A DNA stretch of 64,000 nucleotides from Chlamydoabsidia padenii (GCA_025330725.1 JAIWND010000022.1:310001-374000); one strand, 5' to 3'. Shown: positions 1 through 12,838, counted from the stretch's first letter. Program-made: numbers and translations. The notes: generated by a model not told the origin, from the sequence alone.

Positions 1-1695
1 ACAAGTTTCAATCCCATATCATGACTGGTTATGATTCCTCTATTGTCAGTGGACGAAGACAATCAACATCATCAAGAATTTGATTGGGGGTCTTATTAAA
101 CAGATCAAGTTAGTTTGGACGCTCACTTCATACTGGTGAACATGGTGTCTTTGGCTTCTTCTCCTTCTGACCTAGCTATATAGGGCGGGCACTATTATGA
201 TTCAGAAAGTGACTACATGGTTGGGAAACAGGTAAACAAAAGAAGTGAAGGCATATGTACATATAACACAAAAACTCTTCTCATGCCTTTTTTTTGGGGG
301 GGGGAGGTGGAAATAGATTATTACAAAACATGAAGGAAACGCTGATCTAAAATCACAAAGAAGTTGTGTTACCCGATTAAATACATCTCTTTGACAAACT
401 GACCTTGATGGTGAACGTATAAAGGCAAGTCGATTATGAAAAAGAAAAAGTAAAAACTCACACAAACTGACGGCCTCGTTTTGATAGATTGACAATGAAA
501 TCGACTGTGGTCTATTACACATAGTGTGTCGGCTTTCATCGAGATGGAATATCCTCTTCTGGATCAACTGTCTTGACGAACATACTATAAGTCTTGAACA
601 ATGGTAAGCTGTCCCCTCCCTTGATGTATTATGATGTATTTGACCATTTCCACCAATAATAATGGCGATTTACGTAAGTTGGCAATTGATCAGGGTAAGT
701 AGGGGAGCACTCAATTTTTTTTTTTTTTAACATCCTTGTATAATGGGAATAGATGCGGAACATACACCCACATGGAATAGGGAGAAACTGATCAAACTCT
801 ACTCACAAACTCAGATGGGATGATTATCCTGGCGCTTCTTCGACCCGGTGGTGATTATCTCTTTATAATGGAACAACACATAATGTCTTCATTGGTCATG
901 ACAATCAACGTACATACCTATGGTGTAGAATAGATAGTTTATTATTTTGCTAGGATAGAAATAACCCCCCTTTTAAAATAAAAACCATGTTTGATCACGT
1001 CTTTGTTATTCTTCAAATCGATGAGACTTTCTCTTCTTTGCGAAAGCCTTTTTGTGAATTATCAATCTTAACCCTGACCTTGATGAAAGCTAACCACCTG
1101 CTCTCGGTACTATGCCTTCCCATCCATCAAGCACACCAATGTTCCTGATATTCAAGACCGGATGGTAACATGTGTGTCTTACTTTGGTAATCTATCATAC
1201 GAGGATGGTTATTTGGCTTGTTGATAATGATTGTGTGGTTAAGATGGAGAAAGCTCTTTAGCATCGTGCTCCCCTGTGGTTCGAGTACTACTTTTACATA
1301 TTTGGAAATAATACTATCGGTGGTGTCTTTGATGGTGATTACAAGCTGACAACATTTTACTCTTCATCGCTTGTCCATGGAAAAGACTGCATGAAGGTGC
1401 CGACGGCATTTTAAAAATCAAGTCGTCAAAAATGGTTGGATCATGTCGGCGTTTATAAAAAGGGGGTGTATCAATTGAAATCCCACGCTCTTTTCTTTTC
1501 CTTTCTTCTTCTTCTCCTCCTCCTCCTCCTCAAGTCCTATTAATTAAAAACCAAAGACACTGCTGATAGTAATGTCTCTCGGGGTTTTCAATAAAATGGG
1601 TGCGCGCAATTGCCATTTCGACAATGACCACGAATGGAGTAAAAGCCCATGTCTCTTTAACAACCAAAACGATGGCGAAGCTTCTTTGGCAATAA
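1..1695. other. Left-edge stretch without a recognisable gene
   Basis: No reading frame here shows a family motif or a convincing chain of phased exons. The sequence holds T/A runs (about 716-729) and a CTCCTC run (about 1511-1531). A GGCGTTTATAAAA segment near 1448-1460 could be a TATA-like promoter remnant for the decayed gene that follows. The short minus-strand frame at 202-567 lacks any conserved feature and is treated as chance. Confidence 0.5.
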
Positions 1696-3417
1696 ACAAA
1701 CAACTTGGGCACCATCAAATCGGACAAGAAGACACCACCTGAAATCAAGCCGTTTGCTGGACTCTTAACATCATCGGTAAGTACAAAACATGATATAACT
1801 ATTTATTTTTATTTTTTTGAAAAATTAATGATTTGTGTTTTAGACCAAAAGTGGAACATCCTTGGTAGCGCGAACAATAGGTATCAAGCGACAACCAATA
1901 GAAATGTCCACATAAAATCTTATGGCAAACTTTATGGGGGTGCTTTAGTGTCCCTAATATGGTGGGCAAAGTAGGTGAATCCATTACAGGCCGTTTGAGC
2001 CATACAAATCAGGATCTGGATGGTAAGATTTATAATGCCGATGACTTTATGATACTTGACTTACCTTTCAATCTTTTATAGTTGTTTAGGAGGTGGCATC
2101 AAAACTCAGTGTATTTCGATCAGGAATGATAAACACGATCATTGTGGAACATCGAGGCTTACTTGTTAACTGCTTAACAGGACCGGTGCTGAAGTCTATC
2201 CTAGATGAAAACCAAGCAAAGGATTTTGTATTGTATCAAGATGGTGATATTGAATCGGTTGTACCTGATTTGCGAAAGGTAACTATGGAAAAAACAGGAT
2301 GACTGGAACAAGTGACATGGACATAACATGTACGTTATTGATTGTACTAGGCTTATGTGTCCGAAGGCATCAATGCGGCCCGAAAGTTTATCATGAAAAG
2401 GAAACTGGATGTATTTGAAGCCAACATTGATATCAGGGGATCTATGACAATGATAGTATTGGACATATTTGATCATATGTAAGTTATAAAGATACTTGCA
2501 TGAATACTTTAATTAACGTTGACGTACTCTTTTATGATATTACAATAGATTAAATATGGTGGAATGCAAAACTTGGACCACTGAATAATCTGAAGCTGAA
2601 TTCCTTGGATATTGGAATCCAATCTTTGATATGCTTTTTCGGGATACAATTGATTTGAACCTGAAGACGTAAGTTACTTTAATTGATAGAAAGAAAGAAA
2701 AAGTGTCTGTGGTAACTTACTAACAAGAATATATTCTTTATATATAAAGTGGTGAAACGACTTGTCTTCCAACAAATTACGATAGGCGGATGAATGAACT
2801 CGAACATGGAAATGTGACCAAAAGTATCTACAACGAAATATTTTTGCTGGTCAGATCGGTCGACAATGGTAACGGCTTTGAATTGACATCTGTGGAATTC
2901 AAACCAATGGGCGTATCTAACTCGACAATCATAATTCAACAAAACAAGAACATCAGGATCAACAAAAGTATATTGTCAAGACCAGCCAAACATGTTGATG
3001 ATTCAAGTATCAGCGTAATCGGCATGGATATCATTGGTAAGTCGTCATATTCTTCTTTTTGTGAACTTGACCACACGTTTTATTATATAGGTCTTGTTGG
3101 GTGTCTGTACTCGGTCAAGATGTTGTTGTGGCTGTGAAGCTCTTCGATGATGACATGTTTTTACCAAGTGACAAGTTGGAACTAGACGCATTCATGGCAA
3201 ACGATACCTTTATTCCTGCTTTGCTCAACTTCAAGGTAAAAAAAAAAAAAAAAAAGCAACCGCCCCCCAGTAGGATCAAGGAACTAACTTCATCAACAAA
3301 TTCCCTCCCGCTTTAGAAACACAACATGAATTTGTCTCGTCAAATTATGGCATCAATAAGATCGCGAAAGCGAACTTGCACGGGCAACAACATCTCTTTG
3401 TTTGAACACAATTGGTA
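1696..3417 (+). pseudogene. Decayed multi-exon gene, unrecognised family
   Basis: A chain of exon-like blocks keeps good splice sites and codon character but is broken. Usable blocks are 2090-2278, 2351-2478, then a block beginning AT|A after a CAATAG acceptor near 2548, then one ending at a GTAAGT donor near 3037, then blocks to about 3417. Phases join well across 2478/2548 and across the next junction. However, an in-frame TAA follows the residues KTWTTE, the first blocks near 1860-1920 hit a stop after IEMST, and the junction near 3091 needs a frame change to continue into residues GQDVVVAVKLF. The readable protein is soluble-looking, with an acidic middle and an E-x-K pattern (VEFKPMG). 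That recalls lineage-specific PD-(D/E)XK-like fungal proteins, but this is only an inference and no family can be named. It could be a gene with unresolved introns rather than a true pseudogene. Confidence 0.45.
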
Positions 3418-3868
3418 TTCCCCCTTCCTTCTTCACACCAAAGCGTTGAATTATCCCCTCCTTTGTTTTATCTTCTTCTATATCTTAACTAGTATTCTCT
3501 TACTCCATCTATATCTTAACCCATTATTATACATACATTTCTACCTAATAAACATAAAAAACTAAATGATTTTAAAGGTTACATGATAAAGTCCAACCAC
3601 CTGCATTATGATGATGGTAAAACCCTCTCAATAAACGATATGCAAAAAATAAGGCGGGATTTGAAATTATTCTTTATGACCCATTCATTTGCCTCCTTTT
3701 TCTCTTCTTTCTTTCTTTCTCCTTGACCTCCCTTTTTTTTTATATCCTATACTTTTATTATTATTATTATTATTATCACTCTTTATTATATACTTTGTTT
3801 ACACTTGTCATTTACTCTGTGACATTCAAACTATTTGGCAAAAAAGTTGCGACACAATCACCTTAGTA
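3418..3868. other. Promoter region of the TBC gene
   Basis: No gene is seen. The spacer carries an exact GCGGGATTTGAA at 3654-3665, followed by long C/T-rich and ATT-repeat tracts running up to the ATG at 3869. An open frame continues upstream from 3869 to 3689, but it is low-complexity hydrophobic sequence read from the pyrimidine tract and has no ATG of its own. Confidence 0.5.
3654..3665 (+). promoter_or_regulatory. Exact copy of recurrent GCGGGATTTGAA motif
   Basis: Perfect 12-bp match, in the same direction as the TBC gene and about 205 bp before its ATG. It is one of five exact copies in the window. A role as a promoter element is inferred from position only. Confidence 0.4.
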
Positions 3869-6662
3869 ATGGGTGAACACATTAGCAACAACAAAGCGAC
3901 CAATGAGAACAGCTCCATTGATCACACAATCAACATTTTACACGATAGTCTTACAACCATGGACAATCACAACACTTTGAATCATCAGTCCAACGATGAA
4001 CATGGCAGATCCCACCATGGCTTTGAATCCACCTCACTCTCACCATTGACTCGCAAAAGAAGATCCTTCACTCGTTACTCCTTTTTGGCACAAATCGAAC
4101 AACAAAACAACCTTCTTTTGGAGAACGATTTCTATTCAATGTGTATCCAGCAATCCAGCAAAGTACAACCTATACCATCAACACTAGTAATGAACGACCT
4201 CCCACCGACTCCTATTTCCAATCATCAGGGTGACGATAACAACAATAACAACAACAGCAATGGTGGCGATAAGACTTCCATTTATCAGCAATTACAAGTC
4301 ATTGATCGGGAATTCTGGCAAGCTTTGATTCAAGATCCTATCCATTTGACCAAGAAGACACCTCACTTATTATCAGCCAAGCTCAGATCAGGGACACCTG
4401 CTCATGTGCGGGGTTTAATCTGGCAAGCTGTCAGTCAATCCTCGTCTCTACATTTGGAAACTGTGTATGGGAAATTATGCAAAGACCGATCTCCTCATGA
4501 AGCAATCATCCTCCGTGATCTTACTCGAACCTATCCCGCCATTGAAATGTTCAAGGAGGAAAATGGACCTGGTCAGTTGGCATTGTGTCGTATCTTGGTG
4601 GCCTATAGTTTGTATGATCCTCATGTGGGTTATTGCCAAGGCTTGGCTTTCTTGGTTGGTCCACTTTTAATGACTGTAAGGGGATCTCACATTACATAAA
4701 TATACTATACATACATATTATGAGGGTGGCCAACTAACTAACTCCTTTTTTTTTATATATATATTATCATTATTATTATTATTCAACATAGATGCCGGAA
4801 CCTCAAGCATTTTGTGTTTTTGTCAGGTAAGCACCTTTTTTTCTTTCGATCAAGTACATGCTTAATTACTTACTCTAATTCTTAATAGGATGATGGAAGC
4901 CTATGAAATGCGATCAATGTTTACTCTGGAAATGGAAGGCTTACAACTCAGACTATATCAATTCTCCTCCCTACTTGAAGAACACTTGCCCACTCTTGCT
5001 GCTCATCTGGACAAGCACTCTATCCACCCAGCCATGTATGCGTCTCCATGGTTTCTCACTCTCTTTGCTTATGTCTACCCTATGGAACTGGTGACAAGGA
5101 TCTACGACATACTCTTCATCGAAGGCGCCACAGAAACAATGATGCGAATGGCCATCTCCTTACTACGCCGGTCTGAACAAGCCATCTTGATGGAGAATGA
5201 ATTTGAAGATCTTTTGGACTGTGTTTGCTCAATCAAGCTTTGTGCACCCTATGCGGATGACTGGTCCCGGGCAATCGATGACGCTATGGCTCTCTCAAAC
5301 AAGATCACTCGACAGAAGCTCGACCAACTGGAAGAAGAATATGCTCATGTACAACAACAACAAGGCGCGGAATCAGATCGAACAGAGAAATTCTGGTGGC
5401 GTAAAACAACAACAAAGCAGCAGCAACATAAAGTATTGGAACGATCTATCAGTAACATTAGCATTGCTGGCGGCGACAACAAGCAACGATACAAGCATTT
5501 TACATCAAGGAACCGCATCCAGTCAGCCGATGGAGCCTGTGGATCCCACATGCCATCGCTCGCCTTCCGAATGGAAATCGCCACCGACAATCATCGAGAA
5601 AACACCGCCGGTCAACTACAACGTGCTTTAAATCAACTACGCAAGGAACACGAACGGATCATTGACGAACTCTTTGAAACAAGGATGGATAAAAAGGATG
5701 TGGAAAACGAACGCGACGCATTGAAAATGACGATCATGGAATTGGAGCGACGAAATCATCAAACCACATATGAATATACATCCGATTCAACCAACAGTGT
5801 GGGATCGACGGATCATCAGCAGCTGTATTTATTTGGCAATGGAGGTACACTGGAAAATCAAGGCGGCACATCATTATCCTCCTGCAGCAGCGACATGACA
5901 ATAATCACCAAAGGTAGGCGCAACACAACATCGTCTGTATCCTCATCCTCTGATTCAACACTCTTCAACTTGACACCTCCGACAACAACTCCATCCTCAC
6001 TTAAAAATATATCTTTTGGTGAATGCAACAACAACGACGCTTGGAAAGATGATGAAGGTGATGCGCTACGAACAGAACTGGTGCGTATTAAAGTCGATCA
6101 TTTTGAAACTCAGCAACAATGCGAACGCCTGGCTCAAGAAGTGGAAGATTTCCAATCTCGTCTGGATATGGTGAACGAAGGACAAATAGCGTTAGTGAAC
6201 AAACTGGTGAAAATGACTGGCGAACGGGACGAGCTGTTGAACGCCAAGAAGCAATACGATGAAAGATGGGTGGATCTCATGCAAGAGAATAGTCGGCTGA
6301 CGGTACAATTACAGGAACACAACATTCTCAAGCAACAACAATCGCTGACGACTGATCGTTTGATGGACAAGATATATGAACTAGAAACCTCTTTGGCTGC
6401 GACAAAGGTACGACTGGCGGAATTCGAATCAACAACTGACCCACGATCGATACATGGTGATAATGATTCTGCGACGATATATGAAGAAGAAGAAGAAGAA
6501 GAAAACGACGGTGATAATGATGATGATATGGAAAAATGTGGTGGAACAAGGGTCCGGGCAATCAAGGCGGTGGGTGATGGTCGGATGGGGCGATCTACTT
6601 CTCTCTATGGTCGAATGTGGCATGCGATTTCTCCCAAATCTCAGAAAATTGGACCTTCTTGA
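3869..6662 (+). CDS. TBC-domain Rab GTPase-activating protein with C-terminal coiled coil
   Basis: Stimulates GTP hydrolysis by a Rab GTPase in membrane traffic; the substrate Rab is unknown. Exons 3869-4675, 4792-4826 (35 nt) and 4889-6662 join in phase to an 871-residue protein. The three TBC motifs are present: the arginine finger in HVRGLIW (R181), LRDLTRTYP (D217) and the glutamine finger in GYCQG (Q257), so GAP activity is expected. The first 120 residues are low-complexity and polar. After the TBC domain (about 150-390) come heptad-rich stretches (about 525-570 and 690-800), Ser/Thr/Asn-rich linkers and a Glu/Asp run near residue 815. The layout resembles Evi5/Gyp5-type GAPs, which pair a TBC domain with a long coiled coil. 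The start chosen is the first in-frame ATG after the upstream pyrimidine tract. The family call is secure; the subfamily is an inference. Confidence 0.9.
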
Positions 6663-6927
6663 CAAACTATATAGTTTTTATTATATTATTATCTTTATTA
6701 TTATTATATCCCTTTTATCATTATTACTTTTATTATATATATATATACATATCCTTCTTCCCACTTGTAGTTTATTTTTTTTTTTTTTTTTTTTTTTTTC
6801 GTACAGCCGCATTCGGTCGGATATTTAAATCAACCCAAATTAAAAAAAATCGGCATCTTAAATCTCTTTGGCTCCTTCTCTTCCCCTCTCTCTCTCTCTT
6901 TTTTTTTTTTTTTTTTTTTAAGTAACC

Positions 6928-7531
6928 ATGACCAGCTCACAAACTCGATTATCTATGGTGACGAAACACTTGGCGACTTCTAATCGAACTCTATCCAACT
7001 CGACAGCAAAACCAACACCACCACCCACGTTTCGAAAAAGAAGCGACTACAAGTATTTTTTACCCATTCAAACCAGGTAATGCAAACCCAGAATGAAAAA
7101 AAAAAAAGGTATTAGACATGACTAATGGAGTGTGTATTTTTTTTAGGTGGTCAGACAATGATCAATATGGACATATTAACAATTCTGTCTATTATCAATA
7201 CATTGATACGGTTGTAAACGAGTACTTGATTCGAAACTGTGGCCTGGAACCTTTAGACAAGACTGGAACAAAACCGATTGGACTGGTTGTGCACTCGTCG
7301 GCGAACTTTTACTCGCCAGCGTCTTACCCCTCTATCATACAAGCTGGGCTGATCATCTCCAAACTAGGCAACTCCTCGGTTACTTATCGGGTTGGTCTAT
7401 TCGAAAAGGATGATTCGTTGGCGGTGGTGGTGGGTGGATTTACCCACGTGTTTGTTGATCCTCAATCTCGACGACCTGTATCTTGTCTTCCTGATGACAT
7501 GTTGTTGGGTGTGCGGGCTTTGATGGATTGA
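6928..7531 (+). CDS. 4HBT-family (hotdog) acyl-CoA thioesterase
   Basis: Predicted to hydrolyse acyl-CoA thioesters. Exons 6928-7076 and 7147-7531 join in phase (AG|G) to 177 residues. The hotdog-fold active-site segment is clear: RWSDNDQYGHINN at residues 50-62, matching the family pattern R-x-x-D-x-D-x-x-G-H-x-N-N, with D55 as the expected catalytic residue. The first 45 residues are Ser/Thr/Arg/Lys-rich with no acids until about D43, so a mitochondrial presequence is possible. The gene lies only about 265 bp after the TBC stop, behind T-rich tracts. Its upstream region holds TCGGATATTTAAA near 6818, a divergent form of the recurrent motif. The substrate (medium- or long-chain acyl-CoA, or another thioester) cannot be told. 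Confidence 0.85.
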
Positions 7532-8092
7532 TTATAGTATAGTACTAATAGTATGTGTGTGTTGTATTGATATAATAAAGAAGGGTGTTGGTAAAGTAAA
7601 TATGTGTCTTTTTTGCTCAGGGCAGGACGGTACCTAGATTTCCGCCAATAGGAATCATTAGAATTGGCTGATGCTTCTTGTGGACTGATCGCGAGGGTTA
7701 TGTATGGGGATTCGACTGATCAAAGCATCTCGGTGTCAAAAAAAAGGGGGGGGAATGGTGGGGACTAGGAACAAATTGGTTTTACCGGGATCTGGAATAA
7801 GTTCAAAACACATTGTGTATGAAAGCAACTCGGCTGGCATGAATGACTTTTTGCGCGTTGTCTATAGTGTTCTCTTTGTCTCAAAGCACCAAAGTCATTG
7901 AGGAACCTGAAAACTTTATTTATAGTTTCACATCCCGACAGCGGGAGAATGGTAAATTGCGATTTCGATTGGCTAGAAAATGTTTCTTTGCCACGTCAAT
8001 TCTTGCGCCGGTATTTAAAGATACTCAATTTCTTTGGCATTCTTTCTTTTTCTCCCCACTTTTTTTTCTTCACATTTATCCACAAAATACCA
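7532..8092. other. Intergenic and promoter region of calreticulin
   Basis: It includes the thioesterase 3' end, with AATAAA-like sequence near 7575. A G-rich run lies at 7745-7753. The calreticulin promoter carries a UPRE-like site at 7991-7998 and CGCCGGTATTTAAA near 8008-8021. Short plus-strand frames at 7704-8148 overlap the promoter and are treated as chance. Confidence 0.5.
7991..7998 (-). promoter_or_regulatory. UPR-element-like site (TGACGTGG on the minus strand)
   Basis: The plus strand reads CCACGTCA. Its complement TGACGTGG equals the core element bound by XBP1/ATF6 in animals and resembles HAC1-family targets. It lies about 95 bp before the ATG of an ER chaperone gene, a textbook target of the unfolded protein response. 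One 8-mer in a 560-bp spacer can occur by chance, so function is inferred from sequence plus context. Confidence 0.4.
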
Positions 8093-9522
8093 ATGAAGCT
8101 TTTTACTATTGCCACCATTTTGGGTCTCTCCTCTCTTTGCTCTGCTGAAGTCTTCTTACATGAAACCTTCTCTGATGGTGAAAACTGGACTCAACGTTGG
8201 ACTCCTTCTACTCACCGTGCTGATTTGGGTACTTTGGAAGTCTCTGCTGGTAAATGGTTTGCTGATGCTGAAAAGAATGCCGGTCTCCGCACTACTGAAG
8301 ATTACCGGTTTTATGCTACCTCTACCAAGTTTGACAAGCCATTCGATAACAAGGACAAGGACTTTGTCGTGCAATTCGATGTGAAGAATGAACAAAGCAT
8401 TGATTGTGGTGGTAGCTACGTTAAGGTAAGGGGCAATAAAAAAGAAAAGGATAATGGTTAATGTAAGGGGGGGATGATACTAGGGTATGATTAAATGACT
8501 AAACATTCTTTTCACACATACATAGATCTTCTCTGACAAGTTTGAACCTACTACCTTTAATGGTGATAGTGAATACAACATCATGTTTGGACCTGATATC
8601 TGTGGTACCAAAGCTATGGTGCATGCTATTCTCCAATACAAGGGCAAGAACTATGATTTGAAAAAGACGATTGCTGCTCCTACTGATGTGTTTACTCATA
8701 CTTATACTATGGTGGTCAAGCCTGATCAAACTTACCAAGTCTTGGTGGATGGTGAAGAAAAGGCGGCGGGTAAGCTCGTGGAAGACTGGGACTTTTTACC
8801 CCCCAAGACCATCAAGGATCCCGAAGCCTCCAAGCCTGCTGACTGGGTGGACGATGCTCAAATCGATGATCCTACTGATATCAAGCCTGCTGATTGGGAT
8901 AACACACCTGAATTCATTGCTGATCCTGAAGCTGTCAAGCCTGAAGATTGGGATGATGATATGGATGGTGAATGGGAAGCTCCTTCGTAAGTATATATAT
9001 ATAAAAGAAAAGGAATTGACAACTGATTCGTTTTTTTTTTTCTTTCTTTCTTTCTTTCCAAATAGTATCAACAACCCTGAATTTAAGGGCGCTTGGACAC
9101 CAAAACGTATTCCCAACCCTGCTTATAAAGGTGAATGGGTTCACCCTGAAATCGACAACCCCGAATATAAATTGGATGACTCAATCTACCACTACAACTT
9201 TGAAAACATTGGTCTCGATTTATGGCAAGTCAAGTCTGGTACCATCTTTGATAACATCTTGGTGACGGATGATGTGGAAGAAGCCAAGAAGGTGCGTGAT
9301 GAATCTTTGGCTTTGGCAAAGGAAGAAGTCAAGGCGAAGGAAGCTCTCGAAAAATTGGAACATGACAAGGTGCAAGCTGATACCCCTTCAAAAGAAGCTG
9401 ACAACGAACCCATCGACATTGATTTGGATGATCTCTCTGTGGAATCTGACAAGGAAGAAGAAACCAAGAAGGAAGAAGAACCTAAAGAAGAAGTCAAGGA
9501 AAAGGTCAAGGATGAACTGTAG
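8093..9522 (+). CDS. CALR: Calreticulin, ER lectin chaperone with KDEL retention signal
   Basis: ER-luminal, Ca2+-binding lectin that helps fold monoglucosylated glycoproteins. Exons 8093-8425, 8526-8986 and 9066-9522 join in phase to 416 residues, close to the family length. Residues 1-18 form a signal peptide (MKLFTIATILGLSSLCSA). The globular lectin domain shows the signature IDCGGSYVK (about 103-111). The P-domain has three type-1 repeats (patterns like KPADWDN) and then type-2 repeats (GAWTPKRIPNP, GEWVHPEIDNP). The tail is rich in Glu/Lys/Asp and ends exactly KDEL followed by TAG. The lack of a membrane segment plus the KDEL makes this calreticulin rather than calnexin. The short, mixed-charge tail (EEETKKEEE) is less purely acidic than in animals. 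A UPRE-like site lies in the promoter. Confidence 0.96.
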
Positions 9523-10761
9523 ATATATTCCCCCCCCCACACACACACACACACTTAATAGTATAGTATATTATAGCAATAGTTATCAACGCATATATGA
9601 TTTTTATTAACAAAAAACAATAAACAATAACCATTACAATTCCCTTTTTTTGTCTTTGTCTTACTAGTAGTGATCAGCTCATCTCGACATGTATCATTTT
9701 ACTATTAGATGTATGCCGATCTATCGCTTCTAATTGGAATGCTACCTGTGTATATCATTGTAGATCTTTTGTATGTACCCAAGGTTAACACATTCGGTAA
9801 TCATAGTTTAAAAGGGTAACGAGTCGGATAAGCATATTGGACATCACATGGCCGAAAAGAACTATCAATTCTTCTGTCCATGGAATAGATACATCTTTAC
9901 TTTATTTAGTTAATAAATGTGTATATACTGTACACAGGTTGTTGTCCTATATGATTGGTTTTGAAGCATTCATGTCACCGGCTCTTTTGCATAATGCTGT
10001 TTTAAATTTCTAATGTGTGATCATGCATGAATTAGGCTTCGCATTCCCCTCATTCATAAAAAAAAAAAAAAAAGTCATCGGGAGAATCACATAAAAGAGC
10101 TCAGCTTGATCTAAAAGCACTATTGTTTGCAATACCCAATGTGTTCGATTCATCATCTTTGGGCTCATTTAATTTACATGTTTTGCATGAATGATGACTA
10201 TTCGGAATGTAAATTTAAAAACATTTCAAATCCCGAGATATGCGTCAATGTCTTGGAGTACTGGAGCTAATGCGGTCCATTGTTTATCTACCTGGATTAG
10301 ACTTTGCGGTTAATTCAACGACTCGGTGCTATATCGAATGAAGTCATCGAAGTGTTCGTTTGATTTCCACATGTTTATTCCCCGATCCAATCATTATTTG
10401 CCATTTGACAAAAAAGGCAACTAGACTAGCAATTAAGAAGAAATGATTTGTCACAACCTTCAACCGACTCTCACGGTAGACCTTGTTTTCTTTTTTTTTT
10501 ACATGATTGATTAACAAGCAGATAGTTCATAGGTTTTATCTTATATAAACTTAATGGAGAAAAGAGAAGGCAAGGTTTAGGAATCAAGTAGGGCTCGAGT
10601 AACGTGATTGTACTTTAAATAAGAAACACCCTTTATTTGTTGATGCCGGGATTTCAATTTCATATACATTGAAGAAAAGTTATAAAATACTTTAATGGAC
10701 TTTTTCTTTCTTTTTCTTTCTTTTTCTCTACTTTATACAAAAACAAATCGTTGGAAACAAT
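9523..10761. other. Long intergenic region before the aldehyde dehydrogenase gene
   Basis: No gene is seen. It begins with a C8/(AC)n tract after the calreticulin stop (about 9530-9556) and has AATAAA near 9620. Two copies of the recurrent motif occur: a minus-oriented TCGGGATTTGAAA near 10224-10236 and GCCGGGATTTCAA at 10645-10657, about 105 bp before the ALDH ATG. A TTTCTTTC pyrimidine tract (about 10697-10728) leads into the start. Confidence 0.5.
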
Positions 10762-11677
10762 ATGTCTCAAGCTGATATTCAAACCGCACAATTGTCTAAT
10801 GGCAAGTCCATCAAGGGTAAGCAAAGAAAAATGACAGTTAACGGGGGTGGGCACGGGCGTGTCTGCCACGTACGAATGGTGATAAATGTGTACTAACCCT
10901 TTTATTCGTTTCTCTTTATTTATTTATTTTTTCCCATCTTGTATTGCTTAGTTCACACTCAACTCTTTATCAACAATGAATTCGTCCCTGGTCATGCTCC
11001 CTTGATTGAAACCATCAACCCTGTGAATGAAGAAGTCATCTGCAAAGTCCATGCAGCCAATGAAAAGGATGTGGATGCCGCTGTGGAAGCTGCCAACAAG
11101 GCATTCAAAAATGTATGGAGAAAGGTACCTGCTGCTCAACGGGGTCGCTATATAAACAAACTTGCTGATTTGATGGAACGTGATATTGACGAACTGGCTA
11201 CTCTGGAAGCTCTCGACAATGGTAAATCATTTGTGGTGGCTCGTGATGTGGATGTGACCGACTCTATTGCTTGCTTCCGATACTTTGCTGGTTGGGCGGA
11301 TAAAATTCACGGTGATACCATTGAAACTACTTTTGACAAGATGTGCTATACCCTCCATGAACCCATTGGTTGTGTTGGTGCGATTACCCCTTGGAACTAT
11401 ACTATCATGATGCCTGTAAGTAATATAAATAAATAAAAAAGTAAAGGATGGGTACTAACTTTATTCATTCCAGGCCTGGAAACTAGCCCCTGCTTTGGCT
11501 GCTGGTAACACTAGTAAGTACTTGTCTATGATTTGATTACGATGTATATCTTTACTAACTAACTTTATATCTACTTGCATTAGTTGTTCTCAAGACCTCT
11601 GAATTAACCCCATTGGCTATGCTCAAGGTTGCTGAACTTATCAAGGAAGCTGGTTTCCCTCCTGTAAGTACTTGTCA

Positions 11678-11714
<37 letters not shown>

Positions 11715-12838
11715 CAATGGACTGATGAGTGGATCTCTTTTTCTTTTATTTTTATATATAGGGTGTTGTTAACATTATTACCGGTGAAGGTAGTGTTGCT
11801 GGTGCTTATCTCTCTACTCATCGTGGTGTAAACAAGATGGCATTCACTGGCTCGACAGTAACTGGTCGTCGTATATTGGAAAGCTCCTCCAAGAGTAATC
11901 TCAAAAAGGTACAATTGGAACTCGGTGGTAAATCAGCTCAAATCGTCTGTGCTGACGCGGATCTCGAAAACGCTGCGATCAAATCCTGTGGGGGTATCTT
12001 TAACAATCATGGTCAAAGTTGCAATGCAGGTTCTCGTATCTTGGTGCATGAAGACGTGATGGACAAATTCCTCGAGCTGTTTGTGGCCGAAACCAAGAAA
12101 ATCAAGGTGGGCGATCCCTTTGATCCTGAAACCTTCCAAGGTCCTCAAATCAGCAAGGGCCAATTCGATAAAATCCTCAACTATATTGAAATCGGTAAAA
12201 AGGAAGGTGCTAAACTCATTCATGGTGGTAAACGTATCGGGGACAAGGGTTACTTTATTGAACCCACTATCTTTATCAACTGTACCAATGATATGCGGTA
12301 AGTTTTTTTTTTTTTTTCCTTTGATATTTATCAAGAATCATTGGGTTGACTAACAACATGTTTATATTTATTAGCATCATGCGTGAAGAAGTATTTGGTC
12401 CTTTTGTCGCAATGACTACCTTCAAGACAATCGAAGAAGCTATCGAAATCGCAAATGATTCTGACTATGGCTTAGCTGGTGGTGTCTACACAACTAATCT
12501 TGAAACAGGTCTTATTGTAAGTAGTTGATTAGGGATGTAAGGGATTATCTTGTACTAATATTATCTTTGATATAGGTCTCTCAAAGTTTGGAAGCCGGTA
12601 CTATCTGGGTTAACTGGTAAGTAAAGAAAACGATTAGATTAGAAATGGATATTCGCTAAACGAAGCTTTATATATATATATATATATATATCTTTTATCT
12701 AGTTATGATGTATTTGATCAAAGCACTCCCTTTGGTGGTTACAAACAATCTGGTTTTGGCAAGGAACTGGGTCTGGATAGCTTGAAGGAATACTCTCATA
12801 TCAAGACCGTCAAGATTCAACTTACATCCAGAGAATAA
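10762..12838 (+). CDS. NAD(P)+-dependent aldehyde dehydrogenase
   Basis: Oxidises an aldehyde to the carboxylic acid. Eight exons (10762-10816, 10952-11415, 11474-11513, 11584-11663, 11762-12297, 12375-12516, 12576-12616, 12703-12838) join in phase to 497 residues, the normal ALDH length. Catalytic residues are in place: the general base in LELGGKS (E266) and the nucleophile in GQSCNAGSR (C300). The cofactor-loop motif FTGST and the C-terminal PFGGYKQSGFG are also present. It best resembles ALDH1/2-type enzymes; no targeting presequence is obvious, so a cytosolic location is likely. Two exons are only 40-41 nt, and two introns hold (TA)n microsatellites (about 11680-11711 and 12668-12691). 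The substrate is not decidable from sequence. Confidence 0.94.

Noticed and set aside
6134..6565. Minus-strand serine-rich frames inside the TBC gene
   Set aside because: They are antisense to the coiled-coil coding region and reflect its GAA/GAT codon bias.
8899..9061. Calnexin instead of calreticulin
   Set aside because: The protein ends in KDEL and has no transmembrane segment; three plus three P-domain repeats fit calreticulin.
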